Assembly (NCBI RefSeq): GCF_030445035.2 | Contig: NC_080677.1 | Location: 152,335,169-152,399,168, forward strand | From: Dasypus novemcinctus | Lineage: Eukaryota > Chordata > Mammalia > Cingulata > Dasypodidae | Direction of reading: 5' to 3' | Length of the DNA stretch: 64,000 bases | Part shown: positions 58,108 through 64,000 of the stretch, in pieces | Position numbering within the stretch: the stretch's first letter is position 1 | How the letters are laid out: every line of letters starts with the position of its first letter | Translations under genes and position numbers: made by a program | The notes under the pieces: generated by a model | The model's input: the letters and a program-made list of their open reading frames with translations, nothing else | What the model was told of the DNA's origin: nothing | The model's database searches: none

Positions 58108-61100
58108 AATCAATTTATGTTTACTAATTACTGACCTGTAAATTACTACCATACATATATGTAATATAATAGTTTAAGAAGCCAGAGAGTCACTAACTAT
58201 GAGCAGCAGTGTGCTGGTAAATGGTTAACAACTGGTTATCTTGAAAATAAGGATAAAGTCCTGATTTGTAACACTTGCCAGTTTCTGTGGCATAAATATT
58301 CCCTCCATGGGTGATTTCATGCTACCACCTTGATGTCCCTGTGCATGGAGTTGGGAAGGGATGTACACAAATAACTTTGGTGAGTTGGCTCAGTGCTGGA
58401 GTAGAAGTTTAAGAAGGGAATGCTGGTTGAATGAATTGATATATGCAAAGCGTTTACAACAGTGCCTGGCCCACCGTAAATCCTAAATAATCCTGTGCCA
58501 TTATCATGGTGTGAGTTGATGGGTTTGGTCGAGTACCTTCTTGGTTAGTTCTTTTTCTTTTTTTTTTTTTAAGATGATAAGAAAAAGGACGACTGTAATT
58601 TTTTAGGAAGGCACGCATTTAGTGAGATCAGCAAGGTATTTGGGAAACTGATATTGCTGAAAAGATTGTTTCAATAATTATGATAGCAAGGTTTTTTTCT
58701 AATGCTAGAAGATGACTTAATTGTGGTAACAGGATTTGTTCTCTGTGAAGTTGTCATCTCCTGGCCAGCTTTGAAAAGCTGATGTATTTATCCTGATGGA
58801 GTCAATGGAGATGGTGCTGGTAGAAAACACCTTTGTGCCATGTTTTCTTGTAATGTTACCTCATCTTGTTATCAATGAGAAAACCCCAAAAGATATTGGA
58901 AGACCAATTTAAGACACTGCCAGAACTAACTTTCAGGCCAACCCCATGTAAAGATGTTCTTGATCGGTGTCAAAGGTTGCAGTTGAGAGTCAACAAAGGT
59001 AGCACAAGTGTTACCTCCTTCTGCAAATCCACAGCTTTAAAACCAAAGGTGGTTTAAAACCTAAAGGTGGTTAGAATTCCCTAGAAAATTAAAACACCTG
59101 AAACTCTTTGAAGAATAAATTCATAAACTTCAAATGTTTATTTTAGATGCCCCCCAAACATAGTTTTGTATTTTGTTTTTTGGGGAAGGTGTTTTTTGTT
59201 CTGTTTCACAATTTATGTTATAATGGTTCCAAAAGTGGATTGGATGACACAAAACTGCATATCGGATATAGTTAGCAACATGCAGAAAGCTGGTAAGCTT
59301 TATTCATCACTCATGTTGTATGCGAGCTATATGTCATAAGACATTTAATATCTTTCCATGATTTGCCTATACTACTTGCCCAATGGCAGTAAAAATGCTT
59401 GCTTTACCTATTTCATAGGGTTACTATTAAAATAAGGTGGTGAATATGAAAGTCCTGTAAAACTTTAAAAACCCTTCACAAAATAAGTTAGTGCTATTAT
59501 TATGATATCTTTAACAACTTGGTCATTTTTAGAACATATGAATATATGTCAAGCAAAATATATTGATCTAGTAATGGGATGATCTGCATGTAATACACCC
59601 TGTATTTTCTCTTGAAATTGTCAATATTTGCACAATCGAGTTTTACCATATGAAAGTTCAAGAAATCAATTTCTTAGCTTGTTTACTGATTGAGAATCAT
59701 CCTTGATACCCAAGTAAGCAACTTTCTTTAGTAGGGTGTATGGATGGATAAGTAATTAAACAGACCAGCCAAATAGTTCTGGTAGGGAAAAATATATGTT
59801 TTACTATTTTACTTAGAAATAGACAAAAATAATTTCATGAATTCAGCAATACCGTAAAAGTGTGTACAATCACAATTTTTCATGTAACTGGCTTAAAATC
59901 TGACTCATTTCATAAGTGAACTCTGGACCTTACTTCACAAAATGAGTGTTCAGTTTTTACAGTGGGTATCAATGGGGTTATTTCCTTAGAAAAAATAAAA
60001 ATTTTGGTTGTGCTTGACCGTTTTAAAACTCAGTAGTCTATGTGCATGTCACCACTGAACCATGCCTCCTTACAAAAAAAAAAAACGCCTCAAAAACATA
60101 TTGCAATAACTTCCTCAATTCTGCTATTAAACAAGGTGTGGTACAAACCAATAAACAGGTAGAATGGTACAGCATCTGCCTGCAGGGTAGCATTGGGCTC
60201 GCTTTCTAGCTGGGCATACTGTCTGTTCTTATAGGTTTTTTGTTATAAGAGAGGAAACTAGAAATTATTCTGAGAGGGGGAGGAGATGCTAAGAGTATGG
60301 AAGAAATGAATGATTTCTCTTTTTCACACCAGCAAAATCCCATGTGCTGGTGGAATGTCGAAGCATAGTTAAAAGTAGCTGGGAAAGAAAGAAGTACCCG
60401 ACTGAGGGTAGCTCAGAAAACCACATTTGTTGTACCCTGCAAAAGGTTCTCACTGTTTACATTGAGTTAGTCGGACTTGACTCCCCTCAAGTTTCCTTTG
60501 GTGGAAAGGTAGACCTCTTGAATCTCATAAAACTTTATATCTGTATAATAAACAAGAATGTCACTGATACAGTAGGTAGAATTTATGAAACTTTTCCGGT
60601 TTCCCAGCAATGCAAACTATCAGCATGATAATTTATAATGGTTTGTGACAAATACTGCTGAGCAAAGAGGTGTGTGGTTACATTCAGATCAGATGTCATC
60701 ATCTGGGGAGCAATAAAAATTTCACAGACATTGGGTTAAAAACATTAAGAAAATGAATGTGAAGCTCTAGAAAAAGAGTCTAAAAAGGTGGCAGTGTTAG
60801 GAGAGAAAGCCCAGTAGTGGTCTTTCCACTGACAAGTTCCTGACTTCAAGACCTGATATGACAAGGCTGTTTTATAGGACTTAACCAAAATACAAAGCTA
60901 ACATAGCATATATGTTGCTTTTCTCTATATGTTTTAGATTTGCAAACTTGTATTTGAGGAGCTGCTTATAGGTGTGTATTTTTTCCTAAGCAAATGCATC
61001 GAAAGGAAGATTTTGCTTTTGGAACTGTACATGAAGTTCAATCACAGTGACATGATTAAATAGATATGATACTCAGACTTTGGGAATCTTGTTGAAATAA

Positions 61101-61429
61101 ATCACACATTGTTTCTTTAGTGCTGTTTTGGAAATTACCTAAGTGATTGCAAACTTTCAAACACTGCTAATCGCGTTTATTTGAAAGAATATGAACTCGC
61201 TGAATAAAAATTAATCTGCCCCGAGTTTCTCAAATCTTGTTTTACTTGCAAGTTTGGTTACATAATGGGCATTTAGTAATTAATTGGCAATTTGGGGAAT
61301 ATAAGGTCTATTTTTAGTTTTCCTGCATAGTAAAAAATATGTTTTGAGCCTTTATTTTTAAATTTCACTACTTCGTTTATCATGGATTGTTTGCATTCAT
61401 TTTGATTTTTTTAAAATGTAGCATTAAAA

Positions 61430-61775
61430 CATTTACCTTGGTGGCAATGGTAGCACAACATTGTGAATACAATGAACAGCACTGAAATATGTATCTGAAT
61501 ATGATAAAAAGGGGAAATGTTAGATTGTATATTTGGTAACAGAATAAAAATTATTTTAAAAAATCCATGGAACTACACTACATAAACAGTGAAACCTAAG
61601 TTAAACCATGGACTGTAATTAATAGTACAATTATAAAAATGCGCTATCATCAGGTGTAACAAATGTTCCGTACTAATGCAAGGTGCTGGTAGTGGTGTGG
61701 TCAATAAGAATCTTATATTTTATCCATGATTGTTCTGTAAACCCATAACTTCTCTAAAAAGGGAAAAAAGTGATT
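61430..61775 (+). repeat. L1 3' end (L1MA-like)
   Basis: 'aatgaacagcactgaaatatgtatctgaatatgataaaaaggggaaatgttagattgtatatttggtaacagaataaaaa', 'acagtgaaacctaagttaaaccatggactgtaattaatagtacaattataa', 'atcatcaggtgtaacaaatgttccgtactaatgcaaggtgctggta', 'tgtaaacccataacttctctaaaaa' are consecutive L1MA-type 3' UTR blocks. Confidence 0.8.
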
Positions 61776-61898
61776 CCGATTTGAGAATTTACTTTGAATG
61801 ACTTGGGATGGCCTTGCTCAGAAAAAAATAAATATAAGCTTCATTTCACACACATTCATGTTCTTCTTTAGTTTCAGCAGAAAAGCTATCCTTTTTGA

Positions 61899-61931
61899 GT
61901 ATATATATATTATATATATATATATATATAA
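61899..61931. repeat. (TA)n tract
   Basis: About 16 TA dinucleotides with one TT interruption; self-complementary. Likely length-variable. Confidence 0.95.
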
Positions 61932-62149
61932 ATGTTATTTCTCTTGATAACTGAGCTTTTGCAGTCTTAAATTGGCCCAAAGTGAGGCCTCACTTGCCTT
62001 CCTTCTCCTAGTCTTGTGGATTAGATCATAATTTAGACAAAACAAAGAAAAAACTAATGCCCTTGTTTTATGGGTATTTTAAGCCAAACTATTTCTCCAT
62101 TTTCCTTCTGAAACATGGAAATACTTAGGCTTTTACCTAAAGTATAATA

Positions 62150-62360
62150 TGTATCTAGAAAAACACACAAACTCTAAGTGTGCCGTTTGAGACGTTTTCA
62201 CTAAGTGAACACATCCGTGTAACCAGCACTCAATCACGAATCAACTATTTCTAGCTTCCTCGAAGGTCCTTTGTGTCCTTCTTAGTCACTAACCTTTCTC
62301 CTCAAGGGTAACAGTCGTTCTGTCTTGTGTGATTCCATTTTCACAAATCTCACAATCAGA
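62150..62360 (+). repeat. Probable L1 fragment
   Basis: 'gttttcactaagtgaacacatccgtgtaaccagcactcaatcacgaatcaa' and 'tcactaacctttctcctcaagggtaacagtcgttctg' match the old L1 blocks (ttgacaaatgtatacacccgtgtaaccaccacccaaatcaa ... ccccaagggtaaccactatcctg). Confidence 0.5.
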
Positions 62361-63673
62361 CTAAACTACAGCGGTGGATGGAGGACAATATCCTTTGAAG
62401 ATAGACAGGAAAACTTTTCGGAATGGAGATAGAAAGTGGCAGCCTATTCTCTTTCTAATTAAAAAGCAAAGACCCCTTGAAACATATCCTGATTTTTTTT
62501 TTCAGCAGGTACTATAGAAATAGCTTATATTTGTTGCATATACCATGGTTATATTAAAATAAACCCAGATTTTTTCAATCTGGCGCCTGGTTATATGCAA
62601 GGCAAATTTAAAAAATATCTTCCCTTGTTTTATATTTTCTCATCTCTACATTCCTGGTTTTGCTCTCAGGTAAATTCCCAAGACAGGCAATGTGAGCAGA
62701 GCCACCTCCAAGCTCAAATTTAGATAAAAAATGATTGGGTAGGTACGAACGAACCCTTCTCAGAACAACTGTTGGCCAGTGTTGTTGCTTGCACCGGCAG
62801 CAGCTTTGGTTACTGCTCAGGCAGATAATTATCTTCTTTCCTTTTGAATTTTTTGTCCATTAGCACTGATTTAATTTGAACAGGACCCTGTGTTGTTGTT
62901 TTTTAAAATTAATTTTCTTTATTATTTCTTGCTACAAGCAATCACCCTTGAGCATAATGAATTTTGAGTATTGCAAGGTTATTTTGTGTTAGGTGTTTCT
63001 GTAATTAAAATAAAATTTAAAAAACAGCCTTTATGAGAAGCAAAAGAAGGTTGGTTGGAATCTTATCAAATTGAATCAACACGTGCATGGCATCTCCAAT
63101 CAGATTTCACTTCGGGGAGCAGGCACTTAAAAAACTGATCCAAGCGAGACATAAACCTTCAGCTGGAATGCACACTCTCAGCTCCTTTCTTTCCAGCAGC
63201 AAACGTGATCCTTTCATGCGTGCTGATGCACTTGGGCAGAAGCACACACACAAACACATGTGTGTGCTTGTAAAGGAGGCTGAAAAATAAGCTTAACTAA
63301 TTGCAGTTGTAGTATTCATCTAAGACTGATAATTAAGCCTGAGGAACAAGAGACAAGATTAGCGTTCATAGGAGGTTCCAAATGCCTCTTAATTGGGTGT
63401 TTGTAATCAATTCTGATTGTAGAAGCCTGTGATTTGGCAAAAAGTAGCACCTCGAAAGAAGGTTGTTCCTGCTGCCCTCTGGCCAGCTGACTTGGGCCTA
63501 GCATTGAGGCCACTTGGGGAGGCAGGAGGTCAGTGGTCTAACTCTCAAACTGGCCATGAAGGTGCTATAGCCGTTAGGCTGTAATGAGTTAAATCATTTA
63601 GGGTCCTTACAGTAGCCTGGAAAATGCGGAAAGTGGATGACATTACATTCAGGACTCTACTAAACTCTGTAGG

Positions 63674-63748
63674 CGAGAAGGAAGGAAGGAGAAGAAGGAG
63701 GAGGAGAAGGAGGAGGAGAAGGGGGAGAATGAGAAGGAGGAGGAAAGA
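63674..63748 (+). repeat. GA-rich (GAAGGAGGA)n purine tract
   Basis: 75 bases almost free of pyrimidines (a single T), made of gaagg/gaggag units. Open frames of poly-Arg/Glu or poly-Leu over it are artefacts. Such mirror-like purine tracts can form triplex DNA. Confidence 0.9.
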
Positions 63749-64000
63749 CAGCCATCCTTTGGTTTCTATCCACTCAATTCCTTTAAAAGAGCTCAAATTC
63801 ACCTAGGAGACCTTGTAACATGCATTTCTTCCTCACTGAGCCAAGGGCCATGCATATTGCTCTGTTTTATTCAGTCACCATGTTTTTCCTCCTTTAATTT
63901 GAATAGAGGGTGTTTAGAATGCAATGGCCGAGGTGGGCCTTTACTCTTGGACCCTCACTCTGCGCTAGCCTCAGCACTCTAGATGATGATGTCGCTTGCT

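Larger units (their letters stand above)
56036..64000 (+). other. NRP1: NRP1 intron 2 (partial, runs off window)
   Basis: Starts at the perfect donor gtaagt (56036-56041). No downstream segment encodes the expected next NRP1 residues (a Tyr-Asp-Tyr-Val-Glu type CUB strand), so exon 3 lies beyond base 64000. Apart from the listed SINE, L1 pieces and simple tracts, the stretches 56.1-57.7, 58.1-61.4 and 62.4-63.6 kb hold nothing I can name except weak MIR-like traces near 58435-58500 and 59395-59480. Confidence 0.8.

Noticed and set aside
58866-59057. 63-codon intronic frame, possible cryptic exon
   Set aside because: No similarity to NRP1, no convincing acceptor and donor in the needed phase.
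60344-60628. 94-codon frame in NRP1 intron 2
   Set aside because: Does not resemble the next NRP1 exon, lacks matching splice sites and phase, and has no recognisable family.
1-64000. A novel multi-gene system
   Set aside because: Only one protein-coding gene is supported and its identity is well known. Everything else is repeats, simple sequence or unassigned noncoding DNA.

Overview
This is vertebrate, specifically placental-mammal, nuclear DNA. It is AT-rich and intron/intergene dominated, littered with L2, MIR, L1, MaLR (MLT1-type) and MER5 remains, and carries one CpG island. The lineage is Xenarthra, most likely an armadillo (Dasypus type) or a sloth. The reason is repeated copies of the tRNA-derived DAS-type SINE, which reads 'ggagcagatgtggctcaag...' and ends in 'acaa/gagcagacaatgagcaaa' tails, plus an L1 3' end and MaLR-like LTRs of the kind found in armadillo and sloth genomes. 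The assignment rests on recognition of these repeats, not on a search.

The only protein-coding gene I can support is NRP1 (neuropilin-1) on the + strand. Its first two coding exons lie at 52458-52524 and 55861-56035, with consensus splice sites and phases that join in frame. They encode the signal peptide and the first part of the first CUB (a1) domain. The gene continues past base 64000; exon 3 is not in the window.

Layout. 1-48 kb: gene-free upstream intergenic DNA with repeats, including three sizeable L2 relics (18.6-20.0 kb, 31.5-34.8 kb, 46.4-47.5 kb). Two of these contain younger nested insertions; the third is bordered at its 3' side by a SINE dimer. 47.8-57.7 kb: a nearly repeat-free block centred on the NRP1 CpG island (about 49.4-52.8 kb), promoter, 5' UTR with upstream ORFs, exon 1, the whole of intron 1 and exon 2. 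56.0-64 kb: start of a long intron 2 with a recent-looking antisense SINE (57.7-58.1 kb, perfect 13-bp target-site duplication), two L1 fragments, a TA tract and a GA-rich tract.

The most interesting signals are: (i) six of the seven DAS-type SINE loci are head-to-tail pairs, and three of these have clear shared flanking duplications, which suggests mobilisation as dimers; (ii) an overlapping upstream ORF in the NRP1 leader that stays open across the exon 1/2 splice; (iii) a 40-bp, nearly perfect inverted repeat with about 0.9 kb between arms that I could not assign to a family; (iv) a shortened NRP1 signal peptide. I see no prokaryotic, CRISPR-like or otherwise novel multi-gene system here. 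No database search was possible; repeat names and edges are approximate.
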